From the NCBI GenBank assembly GCA_903921405.1, contig CAIXPV010000026.1, forward strand, positions 1-6,362: a stretch of 6,362 nucleotides of DNA. Direction: 5' to 3'. Positions 1-5,567 of this stretch are shown in pieces. The position numbers were made by a program, and so were the translations under genes. How positions within the stretch are numbered: position 1 is the first letter of the stretch; every line of letters starts with the position of its first letter. Below the pieces are notes generated by a model, which was not told the DNA's origin, did not search any database, and saw nothing but the letters and a program-made list of their open reading frames with translations. This DNA is from an uncultured Actinomycetes bacterium. Its GTDB lineage: Bacteria; Actinomycetota; Actinomycetes; Nanopelagicales; Nanopelagicaceae.

Positions 1-156
1 AAAGGAAATCAACGGGTATAACTTTTAACGGTCATACCGATTGAAGTATTTCTTCTGCCGTGGGTATTATCAAAAAGTAAGTGTAAAACACTGACTTTGC
101 GCTATTGAAAGCATGTCAAATAGAGCCACTTGATGGCATATATTGCATTGACTTAT

Positions 157-180
157 GGCACGCTGTTGAGTTCTCAAGGT
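157..180 (-). promoter_or_regulatory. Conserved actinobacterial rRNA leader element
   Basis: The minus strand contains TTGAGAACTCAACAGCGTG. Near-identical sequences (from memory, TTTGAGAACTCAATAGTGTG in mycobacteria and TTGAGAACTCAACAGCGTGC in Streptomyces) lie in the leader upstream of 16S rRNA. Its core TTGAG-AA-CTCAA (177-166) is a perfect inverted repeat. In mycobacteria this conserved element is linked to antitermination and processing of the rRNA precursor. It is the main reason for calling the left end an rRNA leader. Confidence 0.75.
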
Positions 181-200
181 ACGGATGCGCACTGGTTCTG

Positions 201-216
201 CGGAAATCTCTTTCCG
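201..216 (-). promoter_or_regulatory. boxB-like hairpin with GAGA tetraloop
   Basis: The minus strand reads CGGAAA-GAGA-TTTCCG, a perfect 6-pair stem closed by a GNRA tetraloop. It lies about 120 bases after the predicted transcription start and about 20 bases before the conserved leader element. The placement resembles boxB in rRNA antitermination (nut-like) leaders. The hairpin is directly visible; the antitermination role is inferred. A clear boxA was not recognised. Confidence 0.5.
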
Positions 217-306
217 TTTTTCAGGGCAGACCGCCAAACCTCGTCCATAGATACGGGCACGGTCAAACCGGGCTATATCAGCACTAGAAGTGAGGATCGA
301 TGCTGT

Positions 307-383
307 TCGGCCTAAATCGTCCGTTTCACAGCAAGAGCGTAACTATAACCCCGGGGGCATGGAGGGTCAAATCGGCCTAATCG
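307..383 (-). repeat. Direct repeat pair flanking the rRNA promoter
   Basis: The minus strand has CGATTAGGCCGA (383-372) immediately upstream of the -35 box and CGATTTAGGCCGA (319-307) shortly after the expected transcription start. The copies are identical except for one inserted T and lie about 64 bases apart, bracketing the promoter. They could be paired regulator sites or the trace of a small duplication; nothing in the sequence decides between these. Confidence 0.4.
342..370 (-). promoter_or_regulatory. Putative rRNA operon promoter
   Basis: On the minus strand TTGACC (370-365) and TATAGT (347-342) are separated by exactly 17 bases, a close match to the housekeeping sigma consensus. The spacer contains an 8-base palindrome CCCCGGGG (356-349). 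Transcription would begin near 336-334 and run left through the leader elements described separately. The known mycobacterial rrn promoter has a similar TTGAC / TAGACT arrangement upstream of the same leader element. Assignment to rRNA rests on that downstream element, since no 16S sequence is in the window. Confidence 0.7.
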
Positions 384-410
384 AGGAAAAGTGACTTCTG
401 ACAGAGTGGC

Positions 411-441
411 AAAAACACTAGCCCGCTAGGCTTTTAGAGCC
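411..441 (-). terminator. Weak candidate intrinsic terminator after tyrS
   Basis: Just past the tyrS stop the minus strand can form two short, mutually overlapping hairpins: GGCT-CTAAA-AGCC (441-429) and CTAG-CGGG-CTAG (429-418). The second is followed by GTG and a run of five T (415-411). Stems of only 4 pairs are poor for an intrinsic terminator, but this is the only such structure in the 83 bases between the tyrS stop and the -35 box of the next promoter. If it does not work, arg-tyrS transcripts would read into the rRNA leader. Confidence 0.35.
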
Positions 442-453
442 GATTCAGCAGAA

Positions 454-1719
454 CTAGGCTAATTCGACGCAGGCAAGATCGCGCTTGCCTTTGCGCAAAA
501 CCGCATATTTGCCGCATAAAAAGTCAGATTTTGAAGGCGCGAAGTCCTCCCCTGAGATCTTCACGTTATTGAGATATGCGCCACCTTCTTTAACGATGCG
601 GCGCGCAGCTGATTTCGACTCCACTACTCCAGTTGCTGCTAAGAGATCAACCCACGTTGGAATCTGTGAATCTTTTGAAATAATAGTTCGTGGAAGTTCA
701 GCTAAGGCCCCAGTAAGAGTGTGTTCATCAAGTTCGCTCAGTTCACCTTGTCCAAATAAAGCTCGTGCAGCGGCTTCAACACGAACAGTCGTGTCGGCAC
801 CATGAACCAAAGTTGTTAACTCACGAGCAAGTGCGCGATGCGCTTCACGTAAGCCAGGATTAGCGTTGTGTGCAGTTTCAAGAGCATCGATTTCAGAGTG
901 AGTTAAGAAAGAAAAAACTTTTAGGAAATTAACTACATCACGATCTTCGGTGTTTAGCCAGTACTGAAAAAATGCATAAGGTGAAGTCATCTCCGGATCT
1001 AGCCATACTGATCCGCCCGCTGTTTTGCCGAACTTAGTTCCATCAGCCTTTGCAAGAAGAGGAACCGTGAGTGCATGGGCACTCCCCTGTTCGACTCGAC
1101 GAATTAAATCCAAACCAGCAACTATATTTCCCCACTGATCTGATCCACCTAGTTGAAGTGTGCAGTTATTTCTGCGAAATAATTCTAAGTAGTCATAGGA
1201 CTGTAAGACTTGGTATGAGAACTCTGTGTAGGAAATGCCACCAGCTTCTAATCTACTAGATACAGAATCCTTAGCTAGCATTTGATTGACCGAAAAATGC
1301 TTTCCAATATCGCGTAAGAATTCAATCGCACTAAGTGGCGCAGTCCAATCTAAATTGTTTACAACCACCGCTGGATTAGTCGTGGTATCAAAGTCTAGAA
1401 ATACAGATACCTGTTTGCGAATTCGCGATACCCACTCTTCAACAACTTCGCTGCTGTTAAGAGTTCGTTCATCATTGCGCCCACTGGGATCTCCCACCAA
1501 ACCTGTAGCGCCTCCTACTAAAGCAATGGGGTTGTGCCCGGCTAATTGAAAGCGACGTAGAACTAATAAGACGACGAGATTGCCAACATGAAGTGAAGGT
1601 GCCGTTGGATCGAATCCGATGTAGAGGGTGACTGGCTTCTTGAGTGATTCAAGAAGTGCCGCCTCATCAGTTGATTGAGCAACAAGTCCACGCCAACGTA
1701 GGTCTTCTATGAGGTTCAT
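454..1719 (-). CDS. tyrS: Tyrosine--tRNA ligase TyrS
   Basis: TyrS charges tRNA-Tyr with tyrosine. It is a class I synthetase, homodimeric, of 421 residues, the usual bacterial TyrS length. The Rossmann catalytic domain shows LYIGFDPTAPSLHVGN (32-47), where HVGN is the HIGH motif with Asn at its last position. The tyrosine pocket residues Tyr169, Gln173, Asp176 and Gln195 (the last in GGSDQWGN, 191-198) correspond to the same positions in the Geobacillus enzyme. KFGKT (229-233) is the usual TyrS form of the KMSKS loop. A C-terminal S4 RNA-binding domain covers about 355-420. The ATG lies in a 4-base overlap with the argH stop and no strong Shine-Dalgarno is visible, so translation probably couples to argH. 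It is the last gene of the operon; on the same strand it is followed only by a putative rRNA promoter and leader. No T-box can sit upstream because of the overlap. Confidence 0.97.
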   Translation of the reverse strand: MNLIEDLRWRGLVAQSTDEAALLESLKKPVTLYIGFDPTAPSLHVGNLVVLLVLRRFQLAGHNPIALVGGATGLVGDPSGRNDERTLNSSEVVEEWVSRIRKQVSVFLDFDTTTNPAVVVNNLDWTAPLSAIEFLRDIGKHFSVNQMLAKDSVSSRLEAGGISYTEFSYQVLQSYDYLELFRRNNCTLQLGGSDQWGNIVAGLDLIRRVEQGSAHALTVPLLAKADGTKFGKTAGGSVWLDPEMTSPYAFFQYWLNTEDRDVVNFLKVFSFLTHSEIDALETAHNANPGLREAHRALARELTTLVHGADTTVRVEAAARALFGQGELSELDEHTLTGALAELPRTIISKDSQIPTWVDLLAATGVVESKSAARRIVKEGGAYLNNVKISGEDFAPSKSDFLCGKYAVLRKGKRDLACVELA

Positions 1720-3143
1720 GCGCTCATCATCTCGGAAAAGCGGGCCTGGGCGCTTGTAATTTGCGCCATCGAAGCTGAGTTGTTTTTTAGAGCTACATTG
1801 ATTTGTTCGGCAACTAAGACTGGAGCGGTACCACCATGAGTGGTTCGTGAGTTCAAAGCGCCGTGCACAGTTAATACAGATCGCACACCCGCATCTAATG
1901 CTGGGTGCACTCCTGTTAACTCGACATCGGTCAGTTGGTGAAGCTGTCTGCCATCTACCTCACAGAGAGCTACGCACTTTCCGGCCGCTTCATGGGCTTG
2001 GGCGAATGGAATCTTTTTCACCACTAGATAATCGGCAATCTCAGTGGCCAATGAATATCCCAAAGGGGCAGCTAGCGCCATTTTATCGCGATCAAAATCT
2101 GTTGTTGCAATCATTCCTGTTACCGCTGGAAGAACAAGCAACAACGTATCAATACTGTCGAAAAGTGGCTCCTTGTCTTCTTGCAAATCGCGATTATATG
2201 CAAATGGCAAAGCTTTGAGCATCGTTAGAACTGAGACTAAATTTCCGATGAGACGACCAGATTTTCCACGTGCTAATTCGGCCATATCTGGATTCTTTTT
2301 CTGAGGCATTATCGATGATCCAGTTGAATATGCATCTGAAACTTTGGCCCACGCGAATTCGGTGGATGCCCACAGACTCCACTCTTCTCCAATACGTGAG
2401 AGGTGTACGCCAATAAGTGCAAATATAAACAAAGCTTCAGCGACATAGTCACGGTCACTGACGGCATCAATACTATTTGCGAAGACCGAATTGAAACCTA
2501 ACTCGTTCGCAGTTGCCTCAGGATCAAGGGGCAACGATGAGCCGGCAAGTGCGCCTGCGCCCAATGAGCTCACCGATGTACGTGCTAGCCAATCATTAAT
2601 TCGATCTAAATCACGGGCAAATGCTTGTGCATGCTTTGCTAACTCATGACCAAATGAAACTGGTTGTGCATGTTGAATATGAGTGAACCCTGGAGCGCTG
2701 TCATTGACGTACTCCCCTGCTTTCTCCAAAATTGCAATCTGCAACAACGTTATCTGCCGTGCAATTTCAAGCATGTGATCGATGGAAAAAAGTCGAAGAT
2801 CCGTCGTGACTTGATCATTTCTAGAACGACCTGCTCGCAGTGCCCCTCCCAAAACTCCCAATTTTTCATTAAGCCCACGCTCTAAGGCGCTATGTACATC
2901 TTCATCGCCATCACTGGCCACAAATGCTCCACTCTGAACCTGAACTGATAGCTCCTTGAGGGCGCCTCTGATAGCGGCGGCATCACTTTTTTCAATAAGT
3001 CCGCTGGTCTCCAGAGTTAAAAGATGGGCTAAAGAGGATCGAAGGTCATACGGAGCAAGACGCCAATCAAAATGAACACTGCGCGATAGGGCAAATACCG
3101 TCTCTGCCGTACCTTCTGTAAAACGTCCACCCCAGAGTGCCAT
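1716..3143 (-). CDS. argH: Argininosuccinate lyase ArgH
   Basis: ArgH splits argininosuccinate into arginine and fumarate, the last step of arginine synthesis, as a cytoplasmic homotetramer of the fumarase/aspartase superfamily. The 475-residue length is normal for Actinobacteria. The start MALWGGRF is typical. Conserved regions in order are AGRSRNDQVTTDLRL (104-118), GFTHIQHAQPVSFGH (152-166, carrying active-site Thr/His/Gln), and the signature loop GSSIMPQKKNPD (275-286), which holds the catalytic Ser and substrate-binding lysines. YNRDLQEDKEPLF (316-328) also matches the family. The gene begins immediately after the argR stop, with a plausible ribosome-binding site GGGGAAGAAG inside the last argR codons, and its TGA overlaps the tyrS start (ATGA). 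argG, which makes its substrate and usually sits just before argH, is not there. Confidence 0.97.
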   Translation of the reverse strand: MALWGGRFTEGTAETVFALSRSVHFDWRLAPYDLRSSLAHLLTLETSGLIEKSDAAAIRGALKELSVQVQSGAFVASDGDEDVHSALERGLNEKLGVLGGALRAGRSRNDQVTTDLRLFSIDHMLEIARQITLLQIAILEKAGEYVNDSAPGFTHIQHAQPVSFGHELAKHAQAFARDLDRINDWLARTSVSSLGAGALAGSSLPLDPEATANELGFNSVFANSIDAVSDRDYVAEALFIFALIGVHLSRIGEEWSLWASTEFAWAKVSDAYSTGSSIMPQKKNPDMAELARGKSGRLIGNLVSVLTMLKALPFAYNRDLQEDKEPLFDSIDTLLLVLPAVTGMIATTDFDRDKMALAAPLGYSLATEIADYLVVKKIPFAQAHEAAGKCVALCEVDGRQLHQLTDVELTGVHPALDAGVRSVLTVHGALNSRTTHGGTAPVLVAEQINVALKNNSASMAQITSAQARFSEMMSA

Positions 3144-3626
3144 TTACTTCTTCCCCACGTTAGATCCTGCGTAAGTCAGTAATTCTTTCGCTAATTGAGC
3201 TCCTCCAGTGGCTTTCTTGGATACAAGAATAATCGTGTCGTCTCCTGCAATGGTTCCAATAACTCCAGTAAGTCCGGCGTGATCGAGCGAGCTAGCTAAA
3301 AACTGAGCAGCCCCAGGCGGAGTATGAATGACGGCAAGATTTGCGCTGTGATCAACGGAGAGAATCAACCGTGATGGCAATGGAGTAATTCTGGAAAGGG
3401 CATCATCGGAGCTATCCTGAATTTGATACATAGATTCTCCGCTTTTTGATCGTCCGCGAACAGCGCCGATCTCCTCCAAGTCGCGACTTGCAGTTGCTTG
3501 AGTGACAGGAAAGCCAGATTTCTTAAGTAGAGCAACTAAATCCGATTGTGAATGCACTAGACCGGATTCGATAAGAGCTATGGCTCGCGCTCTGCGCGCA
3601 GTAACACTTGTTGAGTTATTCGACAT
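3144..3626 (-). CDS. argR: Arginine repressor ArgR
   Basis: ArgR is a hexameric transcription factor that binds ARG operators when loaded with L-arginine and represses biosynthesis. The 160-residue protein has normal length. The N-terminal winged helix-turn-helix spans about residues 9-70, with the recognition-helix signature VTQATASRDLEEIG at 41-54. The C-terminal oligomerisation and arginine-binding domain spans about 85-155 and includes GTIAGDDTIIL (124-134), whose Asp129/Asp130 match the E. coli arginine-contacting aspartates. The ATG at 3626 is preceded at 9 bases by GGGAAAGG, the best ribosome-binding site in the operon, even though the gene starts inside the end of argD. Its place inside the operon implies autorepression from the promoter upstream of argC or argJ, off the right edge. 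No convincing ARG box was recognised inside this window. Confidence 0.96.
   Translation of the reverse strand: MSNNSTSVTARRARAIALIESGLVHSQSDLVALLKKSGFPVTQATASRDLEEIGAVRGRSKSGESMYQIQDSSDDALSRITPLPSRLILSVDHSANLAVIHTPPGAAQFLASSLDHAGLTGVIGTIAGDDTIILVSKKATGGAQLAKELLTYAGSNVGKK
3147..3156 (-). promoter_or_regulatory. Probable ribosome-binding site of argH
   Basis: The minus strand reads GGGGAAGAAG in the final codons of argR, 3 bases (the TAA stop) before the argH ATG. The GGGGA core is about 8 bases from the start codon. Purine-rich and suitably placed, but part of it is simply the Gly-Lys-Lys coding sequence. Confidence 0.4.
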
Positions 3627-4785
3627 CGCTGAGTACCTTTCCCAGAATTAAGATAAATTTCGTAATCTGTGCAGTTGAAACATTAAGAGCTGGTGCGATG
3701 CGCAGAGTATTAGCTGTCGCTGCATTAACCAGAACTCCTGCATCAAGCATCTTCGTCGACACTTGTTGGGCGATATCAGAGTCAAATTCGATACCAATTA
3801 ATAGGCCCGCGCCACGCACTTCCTTGACTCCGGAAATAAGTGCAACCTCTTGAAGCAAATGATTTCCATGTAATACAGCGGCAACCATCAAACTATCTTT
3901 TTCGATTACTTTAATGACAGCAAGGGCTGCGGCCGTTGTAACTGGATTACCACCGAAAGTTGAGCCATGGTCTCCGGCTTGAAATAAATAGGCCGATGCT
4001 CCAAGTGCGATCATGGCGCCAAGTGGTAAACCCCCACCTAGGCCTTTAGCAAGTGTGATCACATCAGGTGTTATTCCTGAATATTCATAACCAAACCAAT
4101 CTCCTGTACGACCCATTCCAGTCTGCACACAATCCATAACCATCAATGCACCAGTTGCATCACAAATCTCACGTACACCTTGGAGGTATCCGGCTGGTGG
4201 AACAATTACCCCGGCCTCTCCCATGATTGGTTCAATAATTACCATTGCAGTTTTCTTATTTACTGCTCGACGCATCGATTCAATATCTCCGTAAGGCACA
4301 TGTTTAACTCCCTTAAGCAGAGGTAAAAAAGGCTCACGCTTTGACGGTTGACCAGTTAACGACAAGGCACCCATAGTGCGGCCATGAAAGGCACCTTGGG
4401 CGGCAACAATGCGAGAGCGACCGGTGCGCCGTGAAAGTTTGAGCGCAGCTTCATTAGCTTCGGCGCCAGATTGTGCAAAGAAAACTTTGGCATCAGCATC
4501 ACCAGTAAAACTCTTGAGCTTTTCAGCTAACTCGACAACATGTGGGTGGGCATAGAAATTGCTCACATGGCCCAAGGTATTGATTTGGTGGGTGACGGCG
4601 CGAACAACTGCTGGGTGGGCATGTCCTAAAACATTTGTTGCGATTCCACCAAGAAAATCTAGATACTTTTTGCCTTCAGCATCTTCAACGACTAAACCTT
4701 TGCCCTTTACGAGGGTAATCGAAGGCGTGCCGTAATTATTCTGGATTGAACTAGTCCAGCGATCTAAGTAATCTTGATTTTTCAT
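3616..4785 (-). CDS. argD: Acetylornithine aminotransferase ArgD
   Basis: This PLP-dependent class III aminotransferase converts N-acetylglutamate semialdehyde plus glutamate to N-acetylornithine; many ArgDs also serve lysine synthesis as DapC. At 389 residues it has normal length. Landmarks are GGIATNVLGHAHP (46-58), the SGAEANEAALKL phosphate-binding region (106-117), FHGRTMGALSLTGQ (133-146), VIIEPIMGEAG (182-192), LAKGLGGGLPLGA (245-257, Schiff-base Lys247), STFGGNP (275-281) and the carboxylate-binding Arg362. The one oddity is MDCVQTGMGRTG at 217-228: Asp218, which pairs with the PLP ring nitrogen, is kept, but the next residue is Cys instead of the nearly invariant Glu of DEVQTG. All other catalytic positions look intact, so the enzyme is probably active. 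The gene starts within the argB stop (ATGA), with at most a weak GGTAG upstream, and runs 11 bases into argR. No argF follows, unlike many actinobacterial arg operons. Confidence 0.95.
   Translation of the reverse strand: MKNQDYLDRWTSSIQNNYGTPSITLVKGKGLVVEDAEGKKYLDFLGGIATNVLGHAHPAVVRAVTHQINTLGHVSNFYAHPHVVELAEKLKSFTGDADAKVFFAQSGAEANEAALKLSRRTGRSRIVAAQGAFHGRTMGALSLTGQPSKREPFLPLLKGVKHVPYGDIESMRRAVNKKTAMVIIEPIMGEAGVIVPPAGYLQGVREICDATGALMVMDCVQTGMGRTGDWFGYEYSGITPDVITLAKGLGGGLPLGAMIALGASAYLFQAGDHGSTFGGNPVTTAAALAVIKVIEKDSLMVAAVLHGNHLLQEVALISGVKEVRGAGLLIGIEFDSDIAQQVSTKMLDAGVLVNAATANTLRIAPALNVSTAQITKFILILGKVLSDVE
3636..3643 (-). promoter_or_regulatory. Ribosome-binding site of argR
   Basis: The minus strand reads GGGAAAGG, with 9 bases before the ATG at 3626. 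It lies inside the last codons of argD and supports the chosen argR start over later in-frame starts. It is the only strong Shine-Dalgarno-like site among the internal gene junctions, which may let argR be translated independently of the preceding genes. Confidence 0.6.
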
Positions 4786-5567
4786 GCGACTACCAACGTT
4801 CCACCATGTCCGGCTAGTGCAGATTGAAAACCAATAGGGTCAGTTCCATCAATGATTCTCACCGCGTTTGCTCCTTGAGATATCGCATCTAGCACTGCCT
4901 GCACTTTCGGTGCCATGCCACCTACAAAGCTTGATTTCATATCCTCTAACTCCTTCGCCGAAATACGATCGATTATCGAATCTTTATCAGGCCAATTTCT
5001 GTAAATTCCAGGTACATCGGTCATGATCACTAATACGCTCGCATCCAAAGCTCCCGCTATGGCGGCGGCTGCAAGATCGGCATTAACGTTTAGTCCTAAA
5101 GCGCTATTTCGTTCAGCAGATACTGGTGAAATAACTGGAACCAATCCCTCGTTTAGAACACTCTTTATCTCCTGTGTATTTACTTCAACAACATCGCCCA
5201 CAAAACCTAAGTCCGCAGTTGAACCATCTACCAGAAGAGACTTTTTTACTGATACTAGAGTCGGGAGCGTGCGCCCGGAGATTGCTCGAGCCGCCGTGCC
5301 ACTATTGGACAACACTCGAGCGACTTCGGGACCAACTTCGTTACATAGTACATTTTCGACGACTGCAAATATCTCAGGAGTCGTGACGCGAAAGCCGCCG
5401 ACGAATTCACTTGTAATTCCAGCAGCACTAAGTGCGGCATCTATCTGCGGTCCCCCGCCGTGAACTACAACAACCTGCTCGCCAGTTGCCTTCGCAGCCA
5501 GTATTGCCGCTGAAAAGTTACCGTTTTCATCCTTCATGGCATGACCGCCGAACTTTACGACGATCAT
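4782..5567 (-). CDS. argB: Acetylglutamate kinase ArgB, short form
   Basis: ArgB phosphorylates N-acetylglutamate with ATP, the second step of ornithine synthesis, in the cytoplasm. It is an amino-acid kinase fold protein of 261 residues. Visible motifs are KFGGHAM (5-11, ATP phosphate Lys5), HGGGPQ (36-41), GGFRVT (57-62, substrate Arg60), NVNAD (160-164, catalytic Asp164), TDVPGI (183-188) and GGMAPK (216-221, Lys221). The protein begins directly at the first beta strand and ends soon after GGTLVVA. It therefore resembles the short, arginine-insensitive E. coli type rather than the roughly 290-300 residue arginine-inhibited enzymes of mycobacteria and corynebacteria, which carry an extra N-terminal helix. 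An in-frame TGA lies 11 codons upstream of the ATG, so no such helix can be encoded. ATG overlaps the argJ stop and the TGA overlaps the argD start; no clear Shine-Dalgarno is visible, so coupling is likely. Insensitivity to arginine is an inference. Confidence 0.96.
   Translation of the reverse strand: MIVVKFGGHAMKDENGNFSAAILAAKATGEQVVVVHGGGPQIDAALSAAGITSEFVGGFRVTTPEIFAVVENVLCNEVGPEVARVLSNSGTAARAISGRTLPTLVSVKKSLLVDGSTADLGFVGDVVEVNTQEIKSVLNEGLVPVISPVSAERNSALGLNVNADLAAAAIAGALDASVLVIMTDVPGIYRNWPDKDSIIDRISAKELEDMKSSFVGGMAPKVQAVLDAISQGANAVRIIDGTDPIGFQSALAGHGGTLVVA

Larger units (their letters stand above)
1..336 (-). other. Non-coding pre-16S rRNA leader (16S off the left edge)
   Basis: This stretch lacks any believable gene. 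Read leftward from the promoter it has a GNRA hairpin, the conserved TTGAGAACTCAA element, and then about 155 AT-rich bases to the window edge. The latter contain small inverted repeats, for example CGGT-ATG-ACCG at 39-29 and GCCA-TCAAG-TGGC near 137-125. The order of promoter, hairpin, conserved element and AT-rich stretch matches the 16S leader of mycobacteria and Streptomyces, where the sequence just before 16S pairs with the far side for RNase III processing. The usual 16S start (AGAGTTTGATC) is not reached by position 1, so the rRNA itself is predicted, not seen. Confidence 0.65.

Noticed and set aside
261..266. A second TTGACC on the minus strand as the -35 box of another rRNA promoter
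   Set aside because: No acceptable -10 box occurs 16-18 bases downstream (the region reads ACGAGGTT); the only AT-rich hexamer nearby is about 7 bases away.
105..315. Two overlapping plus-strand open frames of about 60 codons in the left non-coding region
   Set aside because: They have no convincing ribosome-binding site or recognisable protein features, and lie across the predicted rRNA leader hairpin and conserved element on the opposite strand.
485..805. A 106-codon plus-strand frame opposite the end of tyrS
   Set aside because: It mirrors the S4-domain coding region and has no recognisable features of its own.
3616..3626. Possible remnant of argF between argD and argR
   Set aside because: The genes overlap by 11 bases and both ends are full-length, so there is no room for leftover sequence.
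5023..5463. A 146-codon plus-strand frame opposite argB
   Set aside because: It is antisense to well-conserved argB codons and its composition is Ser/Thr/Pro-rich low-complexity, typical of a shadow frame.
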